Assembly (NCBI GenBank): GCA_014377905.1
Contig: JACMOQ010000034.1
Span: forward strand, 1-6,695
Origin: Acetobacteraceae bacterium
GTDB lineage: Bacteria > Pseudomonadota > Alphaproteobacteria > Acetobacterales > Acetobacteraceae
Direction: 5' to 3'
Length of the DNA: 6,695 nt
The notes under the pieces were generated by a model that saw only the letters and a list, made by a program, of their open reading frames with translations, made no database searches and was not told the origin of the DNA. How positions within the stretch are numbered: position 1 is the first letter of the stretch; each line of letters opens with the position of its first letter. Made by a program: the position numbers and the translations under genes. Of the stretch, positions 1-5,556 are shown piece after piece.

Positions 1-79
1 GGCCGCGGCCTTTGGTAATCGCGCCGATTTCGCGGGCCAGCGCCCCGCAGGCGATCACCAGCACGCGACGGGGTTTCAT
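1..79 (-). CDS. DUF1638 domain-containing protein, N-terminal fragment
   Basis: Only the first 26 codons are inside the window; the gene continues past the left edge. The start is ATG at 79-77, which overlaps the TGA of the upstream corrinoid-protein gene as ATGA, so translation is probably coupled. The visible peptide begins MKPRRV and carries VIACGALAREIG, which I recognise as the characteristic opening of alphaproteobacterial DUF1638 proteins. No biochemical function is established for the family as far as I know. Its tight coupling to a cobalamin carrier suggests a role in corrinoid methyl transfer or its upkeep, but that is inference from context. The family call rests on a short segment; the reading frame and start are secure. 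Confidence 0.72.
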   Translation of the reverse strand, partial: MKPRRVLVIACGALAREIGAITKGRG

Positions 80-774
80 CCCGCCGACATCTGGTTCGAT
101 CGCCGCGCCATGAAGGCTTTGGCGGTTTCGACCGCGACGGCGGCATCGCGGCAATAGGCATCGGCGCCGACCGACAGGGAAAATTCCTCGTTCAGCGGCG
201 CGCCGCCAACCAGCACCACGATGCGGTCGCGGATGCCTTTGGTTTTCAGCGCCTCAATCACCACTTTCATATAGGGCATCGTGGTTGTCAGCAGCGCCGA
301 CATGCCGAGGATGTCGGGCTGGTGTTCGTCGATGGCCGCCAGGTACCGATCGACATCGGTGTTGACGCCGAGATCGACAACCTCGAACCCTGCGCCTTCC
401 ATCATCATCGCCACCAGATTTTTGCCGATGTCGTGGATGTCACCCTTGACCGTGCCGATCACCATTTTACCGGTTTTCGGTGCACCGGTTTGGGCAAGCA
501 GCGGCTTCAAGATCGCCATGCCGGCCTTCATCGCGTTGGCCGATAGCAAAACTTCGGGGACGAACAGGATGCCGTCGCGGAAATCGACGCCAACGATGCG
601 CATGCCTTCGACCAGGGCTTCCGTCAGCACCCGATAGGGGGTCCAACCGCGACTGAGCAGGATATCCACGCCGGCGGTGATTTCATCTTTCAGCCCATCA
701 TACAAATCATCGTGCATTTGCGTCACGAGTTCGTCATCGGGCAGCGCGTCAAGATTGATATCGTCGTCGGCCAT
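76..774 (-). CDS. Corrinoid (cobalamin-binding) methyl-carrier protein, MtaC/MtbC/MetH-cobalamin-domain type
   Basis: This 232-residue protein carries a methyl group on a bound corrinoid between methyltransferases in the cytoplasm. Residues 1 to about 95 form the helical cap domain, including the stretch DFRDGILFVPEVLLSANAMK (65-84), in the part that covers the methyl face of the cofactor. Residues about 102-225 form the Rossmann-like B12-binding domain with DIHDIG at 112-117; His114 is the expected lower axial cobalt ligand. The follow-on signatures are SALL (159-162) and GG (190-191). Length matches stand-alone family members. The start at 774 is chosen because AGGAG lies at 789-785, 10 nt upstream; the longer reading frame adds 58 Arg/Pro-rich residues that belong to the gene upstream in another frame. 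It begins 5 nt after the homocysteine methyltransferase stop, so the two are almost certainly co-transcribed partners. Automated annotation may link it to pyrrolysine methylamine systems; nothing nearby supports that. Confidence 0.93.
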   Translation of the reverse strand: MADDDINLDALPDDELVTQMHDDLYDGLKDEITAGVDILLSRGWTPYRVLTEALVEGMRIVGVDFRDGILFVPEVLLSANAMKAGMAILKPLLAQTGAPKTGKMVIGTVKGDIHDIGKNLVAMMMEGAGFEVVDLGVNTDVDRYLAAIDEHQPDILGMSALLTTTMPYMKVVIEALKTKGIRDRIVVLVGGAPLNEEFSLSVGADAYCRDAAVAVETAKAFMARRSNQMSAG

Positions 775-779
775 TTTGG

Positions 780-1772
780 TCAGGCTCCTGAGCGGCGGGT
801 GGCGCGGCGGGTTGCGCCCTCGCGCGGCGGGGGCGAGGCGAGGGCGCCGAGGCGGGCGATTAATGTTTCGGTGTCGGGGCGATCGCCGCGTCGGTGGGTT
901 TCGAGCGCGCGGCGCATGGCGAGCAGATGTTCGGACGTGGTGCCGCAACAGCCGCCGATGATGCGTGCGCCACTGTCGCAGGCAAGGCGGGCATAATCGG
1001 CCATCAGCTCCGGGGTGCCAGTGTAATCAATACTGCCGCCGCGCACTTGCGGGATGCCGCAATTGGCCTTGGCGATCACAATGGCGTCCGGTTTTGCGGC
1101 GGTGATGCCGAGCACGGAAACCAGCAGGTCCGACGCACCCACCCCGCAATTGCAGCCAATTCCGTGCGGGGCGGGGGTGAAGCTGGTGGTGGCATCGGCC
1201 ATCGCTTCGGGGGTGATGCCCATCATCGTGCGGCCAGCAGTGTCAAAGCTCGCGGTGACGACGTAATCCATGCCACAGCGTGCGGCGGCGGTGGCGGCGG
1301 CGCGCATTTCTTCCACCGCCGACATGGTTTCAATCCAGATCAGATCGGCGCCGCCGGCTTTTAGGCCTTCGATCTGTTCGGCGAAAATATCCACCGCCTC
1401 GGCTTCGGTGAGCGCGCCGAGCGGGGCGAACAGATCGCCGGTCGGGCCGACCGAGCCTGCGACCACGACGGGATGGTCCGCGGCATCGGCGACGGCGCGG
1501 GCGTGCTGTGCGGCAAGCCGGTTCAGTTCGATCACCCGTTCCTGGGCGTTGTGGAGAAATAACCGGCGCGATGTGCCGCCGAAACTATTGGTCAGGATGA
1601 TGTCGGCACCCGCGCTGACGAAATCCTGGTGCAGCCGGCGGATGCGGTCGGGATGTGCTTCGTTCCACAATTCCGGCGCCTCGCCCGAGGTCAGCCCCAT
1701 GGCGAACAAGGTGGTGCCGGTGGCGCCATCGGCGAGCAGCCAGTCACGGGTGCGGAGAAGGTCTTGGAGCAT
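780..1772 (-). CDS. Homocysteine S-methyltransferase (zinc-dependent; BHMT / MetH N-terminal module type)
   Basis: This 330-residue TIM-barrel enzyme belongs to the family that moves a methyl group to homocysteine to make methionine. It opens with the family hallmark LLADGATGTTLFAMGL (12-27) and has TNSFGGTSRR (61-70) and GSVGPTGDL (107-115). The three zinc-binding cysteines are all present: Cys209 in GCNCGVG, and Cys275 and Cys276 in GGCCGTTSEHL; they activate the homocysteine thiol. It has only this module, without the folate, cobalamin and reactivation domains of full MetH. The corrinoid protein 5 nt downstream is the obvious methyl donor. The name betaine-homocysteine methyltransferase is possible by similarity, but the neighbour favours a methyl-corrinoid donor. 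ATG at 1772-1770 is preferred over an in-frame ATG at 1835 because the family match begins right after it and AGGA lies just upstream. The tail (about 312-330) is Pro/Arg-rich low complexity. Confidence 0.92.
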   Translation of the reverse strand: MLQDLLRTRDWLLADGATGTTLFAMGLTSGEAPELWNEAHPDRIRRLHQDFVSAGADIILTNSFGGTSRRLFLHNAQERVIELNRLAAQHARAVADAADHPVVVAGSVGPTGDLFAPLGALTEAEAVDIFAEQIEGLKAGGADLIWIETMSAVEEMRAAATAAARCGMDYVVTASFDTAGRTMMGITPEAMADATTSFTPAPHGIGCNCGVGASDLLVSVLGITAAKPDAIVIAKANCGIPQVRGGSIDYTGTPELMADYARLACDSGARIIGGCCGTTSEHLLAMRRALETHRRGDRPDTETLIARLGALASPPPREGATRRATRRSGA

Positions 1773-1821
1773 GGCTGTGTTCCTGTCACAAACCGCCCAG
1801 TTGGTCCAGGCGAGGCATAAA
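1773..1821. promoter_or_regulatory. Divergent intergenic spacer, presumed promoter region of both arms
   Basis: These 49 bp separate the two divergent start codons if the rightward gene begins at GTG 1822. Both arms must be initiated in or near here, and a leftward promoter may extend into the first codons of the rightward gene. I see no convincing -35/-10 pair on either strand and no room for a cobalamin or SAM riboswitch. The promoter call rests on gene arrangement, not on a recognised motif. Confidence 0.35.
1808..1815 (+). promoter_or_regulatory. Ribosome binding site deciding the GTG 1822 start
   Basis: The purine-rich AGGCGAGG contains GAGG at 1812-1815, 6 nt before GTG 1822-1824. This spacing is normal and supports the GTG over the upstream ATG at 1771, which would overlap the start codon of the divergent gene. 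Confidence 0.4.
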
Positions 1822-2124
1822 GTGGCAGAGCGCATTGTGGTCTATTGGCGGGATATCCCGGCGCAGGTGATGGTGCGCATTGGCCGTCGGGCCGAACGGC
1901 GGGAATTGCCGGTGCGCTTCATCCAGGCGATCGACCGCGCCGCGATGCGGGTCGGCGCCCGCGATTCTGATAGCTATCTGGCGCAATGGCGCCGCGGCGC
2001 GCCGGAACTGTGTGGCGACGATCTGGTGGCCGAGGCCGATGCGGCGCTGCTGATGCTGACGGAGGAGTATGACATCACCGCGGTTGAGACATTGGTTCAG
2101 AACGGCGGATACGCGCCGGCGTGA
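1822..2124 (+). CDS. 'Virulence factor' family small protein (PF13769-like) linked to corrinoid metabolism
   Basis: This 100-residue protein (from GTG 1822) has the family pattern RIVVYWRDIPAQVMVRIGRR near its start, followed by RELPVRFIQAID, AMRVGARDSDSYLAQWRR, and an acidic C-terminal half with LMLTEEYD. I recognise it as the short family labelled 'virulence factor', common in Alphaproteobacteria. The label is historical, and I know of no demonstrated mechanism. No signal peptide or membrane segment is visible, so it is probably cytoplasmic. Its TGA overlaps the next gene's start as GTGA, and it faces the corrinoid methyltransferase operon, which points to a job in cobalamin methyl transfer or reactivation (inference). 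An ATG at 1771 would add 17 residues (117 in all). I prefer GTG because of the ribosome binding site, because family members begin just before the YWRDIP motif, and because the ATG overlaps the divergent start codon. Confidence 0.82.
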   Translation: MAERIVVYWRDIPAQVMVRIGRRAERRELPVRFIQAIDRAAMRVGARDSDSYLAQWRRGAPELCGDDLVAEADAALLMLTEEYDITAVETLVQNGGYAPA

Positions 2125-4085
2125 CCGACCATTTCGTTCTGTTCATGCCGAGCGGCCGGCGCGGGCGATTTGCAGGCGGGACAGCGTTGCTTGATGCGGC
2201 GCGATCGCTCGGGGTTTATGTCGAGTCCGTCTGCGGCGGTCGCGGCCTGTGCGGGCGCTGCCAGGTCGAGGTTGCAGCCGGGGTGTTCGACAAGCACGGA
2301 ATAGTTTCTGCCGAAGATCATTTGTCGGCACCTGGTGCCACCGAGGCGAGCTGGCGGGCACGCGGCCTTGCCGCACATCGGCGGTTGTCGTGTGCTGCAA
2401 AGATCACCGGCGATCTGGTGATCGACGTGCCGAGCGAATTCGCCACCAACCGCCAGATCGTTCGCAAGCGCGCCGAAATCCGGCAGATTGAGATCGACAG
2501 TGCAATATCACTGCGGACTGTGACGGTATCCGAACCCGACATGCATGCGCCGTTGGGCGATGCGGATCGACTGCTGGAGGCACTTGATCTGCCGGGGGTG
2601 GCGATCGATCCGCCGCTACTTGGCGACATTCAGCGCATTTTGCGGGCGGGCAACTGGCAGGTGACGGCAGCACTGCATCAGGATTGCGACCGGCCATTGC
2701 TGGTGGCGCTATGGCCGGGGGTGCAGGTCCGCGCGTTTGGCCTTGCCTTTGATATCGGTTCAACCACCATCGCCGGGCATCTGGTGGACCTTGTCACCGG
2801 CCGGATTATTGCGTCCGCCGGGACATCCAACCCGCAAATCCGTTTCGGCGAGGATTTGATGAGCCGGATTTCCTGGCTGATGATGAACCCTGGCGACCGG
2901 GACGCGCTGACCGCGGCGGTGCGCGGCGCATTGGCGACCCTGGTGACGCGGCTGGCGGGGCAGGCGGGAATTTCCCCCGAGGACATCCTTGATGTCGCGA
3001 TTGTTGGCAATCCGGTGATGCACCATCTTTATCTCGGGATTGATCCATCTGAACTCGGGCAGGCGCCGTTCGCGCTGGCGGTATCGGGTGCGCTGCGCCT
3101 GGCGGCGCGCGATTTGGGCCTGGCAATCCATCCTGGCGGCCGGGTGTATATGCTGCCCTGCATCGCCGGGCATGTCGGGGCCGATGCGGCCGGGGTTGCC
3201 TTGGCTGATGGGCCGCAGCATCACGATGAAACCACGTTGGTGATCGATGTTGGCACCAACGCCGAAATCCTGCTCGGCAACCGCCAACGCGTGCTGGCCG
3301 CGTCATCGCCGACCGGGCCGGCGTTTGAGGGGGCGCAAATCTCGTCCGGGCAACGCGCGGCACCAGGGGCGATCGAACGGGTGCGGATCGACCGGGAAAG
3401 CTGGGCGGTGCGGGTGAAAGTGCTCGGCGTCGATCCGTGGTCGGACGAGCCGGGTTTTGCCGATGACACCGCGGCCACCGGGGTTACCGGCATATGCGGG
3501 TCGGGGATTATCGAGGCGGTGGCGGAAATGTTCCTCGCCGGGATTATCGCCGCAGATGGGCGGATGACCGATCGTGTGCATCCCCGGCTGCGCGCCAACG
3601 GTCGCAGCCAGGACTTTCTGCTGTGGGACGGGCTGGTGCCGCTGTCGGTGACGCAAACCGATATTCGCGCCATCCAGTTGGCCAAGGGCGCGCTTTACGC
3701 CGGGGCGCGGTTGCTGATGGATGAATTGGGGGTGGAAACGGTCGACCGCATCAAGCTCGCCGGCGCGTTCGGCAGCTATATCGATCCGAAATACGCGATG
3801 ATCCTCGGGCTGATCCCGGATTGTCAGCTCGACCGGGTCGCGGCCATCGGCAACGCGGCGGGGACGGGGGCGCGGATGGCGCTGCTCAATCGCGGCCATC
3901 GCGCCGAGGTCGAGGCGCTGGTGCGGCGGATCGAAAAGATCGAGACCGCGCTGAAGCCGCAGTTTCAGGAGCATTTTGTTGATGCCATGGCGTTTCCGCA
4001 CAGGACCGCGCGGTATCCGAATTTGTCGGCGGTGGTGGACTTGCCGGTTGCGGTGCCGGCCCGGAAAGGCCGACGCGTGCGATGA
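2121..4085 (+). CDS. RACo/RamA-like corrinoid-protein reductive activator (2Fe-2S ferredoxin + ASKHA ATPase, DUF4445)
   Basis: Cobalamin carriers oxidise now and then to inactive Co(II); proteins of this family restore Co(I) by ATP-dependent electron transfer. This 654-residue cytoplasmic protein has an N-terminal plant-type 2Fe-2S domain (about 3-100) with Cys38, Cys44, Cys47 and Cys91 in a CX5CX2CX43C array. A linker follows (about 100-205), then an actin-like ATPase region with DIGSTT (211-216), VIDVGTNAE (374-382), SSPTGPAFEGAQ soon after, ICGSGIIE (458-465) and GAFGSYIDP (548-556). The order matches RACo of Carboxydothermus. RamA of methylotrophic methanogens instead carries C-terminal 4Fe-4S clusters. 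The start is GTG at 2121, giving a 4-bp GTGA overlap with the small gene upstream, so the two are translationally coupled. The likely client is the corrinoid protein at 76-774. This would explain why the methyltransferase lacks a MetH-type SAM-dependent reactivation domain (inference). Confidence 0.93.
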   Translation: MTDHFVLFMPSGRRGRFAGGTALLDAARSLGVYVESVCGGRGLCGRCQVEVAAGVFDKHGIVSAEDHLSAPGATEASWRARGLAAHRRLSCAAKITGDLVIDVPSEFATNRQIVRKRAEIRQIEIDSAISLRTVTVSEPDMHAPLGDADRLLEALDLPGVAIDPPLLGDIQRILRAGNWQVTAALHQDCDRPLLVALWPGVQVRAFGLAFDIGSTTIAGHLVDLVTGRIIASAGTSNPQIRFGEDLMSRISWLMMNPGDRDALTAAVRGALATLVTRLAGQAGISPEDILDVAIVGNPVMHHLYLGIDPSELGQAPFALAVSGALRLAARDLGLAIHPGGRVYMLPCIAGHVGADAAGVALADGPQHHDETTLVIDVGTNAEILLGNRQRVLAASSPTGPAFEGAQISSGQRAAPGAIERVRIDRESWAVRVKVLGVDPWSDEPGFADDTAATGVTGICGSGIIEAVAEMFLAGIIAADGRMTDRVHPRLRANGRSQDFLLWDGLVPLSVTQTDIRAIQLAKGALYAGARLLMDELGVETVDRIKLAGAFGSYIDPKYAMILGLIPDCQLDRVAAIGNAAGTGARMALLNRGHRAEVEALVRRIEKIETALKPQFQEHFVDAMAFPHRTARYPNLSAVVDLPVAVPARKGRRVR

Positions 4086-4156
4086 AATTGAAGGTGGGAC
4101 AGGCGCGGGGTGAGGGTTGTGCCGGGCCGCCACCCTGGCTACCGTCGCCGGCATAA
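4082..4156 (+). other. Possible 24-codon leader ORF between the reactivase and transporter genes
   Basis: An ATG at 4082-4084 overlaps the reactivase TGA as ATGA and opens a 24-residue frame starting MKLKVGQ and ending at TAA 4154-4156, 21 nt before the transporter start. The rest is Gly/Pro-rich and matches nothing I know. It may be chance in GC-rich DNA, or it may carry ribosomes across the 92-bp gap. Whether it is translated is unknown. Confidence 0.15.
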
Positions 4157-4177
4157 GAACGCGTTGGGGCGAGGGAA

Positions 4178-5425
4178 ATGTCAGGATTATCGGCAGGCGC
4201 GCGCCCGTCATTACTTGCGCCGTTTGCCAATCGCAGCTTTCGCTTCATGTGGCCGGCCGATCTGCTGACGTCATGGGCGTTCGAGATGGAAACGCTGATC
4301 CTGGGCTGGTATGTGCTGGTTGAAACCAAATCAGTTCTGATGCTGACCTTGTTCGGCGCAATGCAATTCACTGGCACGTTGCTGGCGCCACTGTTCGGGG
4401 TGGCGGGCGATCGGATCGGGTTGCGCAACCTGCTCTGCCTGATGCGCGGCTTTTACGCGGTGCAGGCAAGCTGCCTGACGCTGTTTGCCGTGCTCGGCGT
4501 GCTGTCCCCAATCCATGTGTTCGCCATCGCGTTTTGCATGGGGCTGGTGCGGCCGTCGGACCTGGCGATCCGCAACACGCTGGTGGGAAGCCTGATGCCG
4601 GCGGACCAGCTGATGGCCGCGATGGGGATATCGCGCACCACCCAGGATAGCGCGCGCATCGCTGGTGCTATGACCGGCGCCGGATTATTTGCCTTGCTCG
4701 GCATGGCGGCGGCCTATGTGATTGTGGTGCTGTTTTATCTGGTGAGCCTGATGCTGAGCCTGCGGATTGCCCGGCCGGCGCGCGAAATGGCCTCGGCAGT
4801 GTCGCCGTTGCGCGATGTGCAGGAAGGCTTGGCGTATGTCTGGACCACACCGAGGTTGCTGGCGGCGATGGTGTTGGCGTTCCTGGTCAATTTCTGCGCG
4901 TTCCCGTTATCGGGCGGGCTGCTGCCGTATGTGGCGCGCGACATTTACGGCATGGATCAATCCGGCCTGGGGTTTCTGGCGGCGGCGTTTGCGTTTGGCG
5001 GGTTGGTCGGTTCGATCACGTTGAGCACCGCGGGCCGCACCATCCCGGCCGGGCGGATCATGATCTGTTTTGCATTCGCGTGGTATGCGTTGCTGCTGTT
5101 TTATGCCCATGCCAGCTATCCCGCGCTGGGCATCGGGCTGTTGATGCTGGCCGGCTTCACCCAGAGCCTGTGCATGGTGCCGATGGCAGTCATGCTGCTG
5201 CGATCCTCGGGCGATCGGTTCCGCGGGCGAGTGATGGGGGTTCGCATGTTGGCGGTCTATGGCATGCCGGTCGGGCTGCTGCTCGCGGGCGTGATGATCC
5301 GCGAGTTCGGTTTTGTTGCGACGGCCACCGCCTATTGCGTGTTCGGCTTTGTGGCGAGCTTTGCCATCGCGTGGCATTGGTGGGCGCATTTATGGCCGCT
5401 TGAGGCGCACGCCAACCGGGGGTGA
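4178..5425 (+). CDS. Major facilitator superfamily transporter (MFS_3 / EntS-like)
   Basis: This 415-residue inner-membrane protein has about 12 hydrophobic segments, with a larger polar break near 196-226 that would be the central cytoplasmic loop. A motif A version, GVAGDRIGLRN, sits at 74-84 between helices 2 and 3. The second half has DRFRGRVMGVRML (346-358), typical of the EntS-like exporter branch. The N-terminus (FANRSFRFMWPADLL, 16-30) is the usual entry into helix 1. GAGGG lies at 4171-4175, only 2 nt before ATG 4178, so initiation may be modest. It starts 92 bp after the reactivase on the same strand and could be read from the same transcript. The substrate cannot be told from sequence. 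A link to cobalamin, methionine or a methylated substrate is only a guess from position, and many such genes are independent. Confidence 0.88.
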   Translation: MSGLSAGARPSLLAPFANRSFRFMWPADLLTSWAFEMETLILGWYVLVETKSVLMLTLFGAMQFTGTLLAPLFGVAGDRIGLRNLLCLMRGFYAVQASCLTLFAVLGVLSPIHVFAIAFCMGLVRPSDLAIRNTLVGSLMPADQLMAAMGISRTTQDSARIAGAMTGAGLFALLGMAAAYVIVVLFYLVSLMLSLRIARPAREMASAVSPLRDVQEGLAYVWTTPRLLAAMVLAFLVNFCAFPLSGGLLPYVARDIYGMDQSGLGFLAAAFAFGGLVGSITLSTAGRTIPAGRIMICFAFAWYALLLFYAHASYPALGIGLLMLAGFTQSLCMVPMAVMLLRSSGDRFRGRVMGVRMLAVYGMPVGLLLAGVMIREFGFVATATAYCVFGFVASFAIAWHWWAHLWPLEAHANRG

Positions 5426-5466
5426 GGCTGGGCGCCGTGACAGACCGGGCGCGGGCTTTGCTGGAT

Positions 5467-5495
5467 ATGCGGCAGCCTGGCCCGCTGCACCGCAT
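5467..5495 (+). terminator. Hairpin after the transporter gene, possible terminator without a clear T-tract
   Basis: ATGCGGCAGC (5467-5476) pairs with GCTGC (5484-5488) and CGCAT (5491-5495), leaving a 7-nt loop (5477-5483) and a 2-nt AC bulge. That is 10 base pairs, 42 nt after the transporter stop. The following TGCCCTTGCC is not a T-run, so this is not a textbook intrinsic terminator. It could be a weak terminator, an mRNA 3'-end stabiliser, or chance. Confidence 0.35.
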
Positions 5496-5500
5496 TGCCC

Positions 5501-5541
5501 TTGCCGAATGACCGGACACGGTGCTTCAATCAATTTAATTG
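5501..5541 (+). promoter_or_regulatory. Weak candidate promoter/operator upstream of the acyl-CoA dehydrogenase
   Basis: TTGCCG at 5501-5506 and TTCAAT at 5525-5530, 18 bp apart, are a passable -35/-10 pair. Right after them is an AT-rich island containing the small inverted repeat CAATT-T-AATTG (5531-5541), striking in such GC-rich surroundings and ending 3 nt before the AGGAG. It may be a promoter, a short operator, or simply an unstructured ribosome-loading stretch. Both motif matches are imperfect. Confidence 0.22.
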
Positions 5542-5556
5542 CCCAGGAGAACCGCA

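Noticed and set aside
76..774. Pyrrolysine-dependent methylamine system, suggested by the carrier's family
   Set aside because: No MtmB/MtbB/MttB methyltransferase, no in-frame amber codon and no pyl gene is visible; the adjacent enzyme is a zinc homocysteine methyltransferase.
775..948. 58-residue N-terminal extension of the corrinoid protein
   Set aside because: It lies inside the homocysteine methyltransferase gene in another frame and is Arg/Pro-rich; a good ribosome binding site supports the start at 774.
1270..1770. Long upstream extension of the 'virulence factor' reading frame
   Set aside because: It is antisense to the homocysteine methyltransferase and shows no family similarity; the real protein begins near 1822.
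1773..1821. Cobalamin or SAM riboswitch controlling the methyltransferase arm
   Set aside because: The spacer is too short for a cobalamin riboswitch, and I see no B12-box or SAM-II-like pairing on either strand.
4086..4177. Terminator between the reactivase and transporter genes
   Set aside because: TGCCGG and CCGGCA could pair across a loop of over 20 nt, but the stem is only 6 bp and no T-run follows.
3303..4211. 302-codon open frame on the minus strand inside the reactivase gene
   Set aside because: It is antisense to a gene with clear domain motifs, its translation is Arg/Pro/His-rich with no recognisable fold, and such frames are common opposite GC-rich genes.
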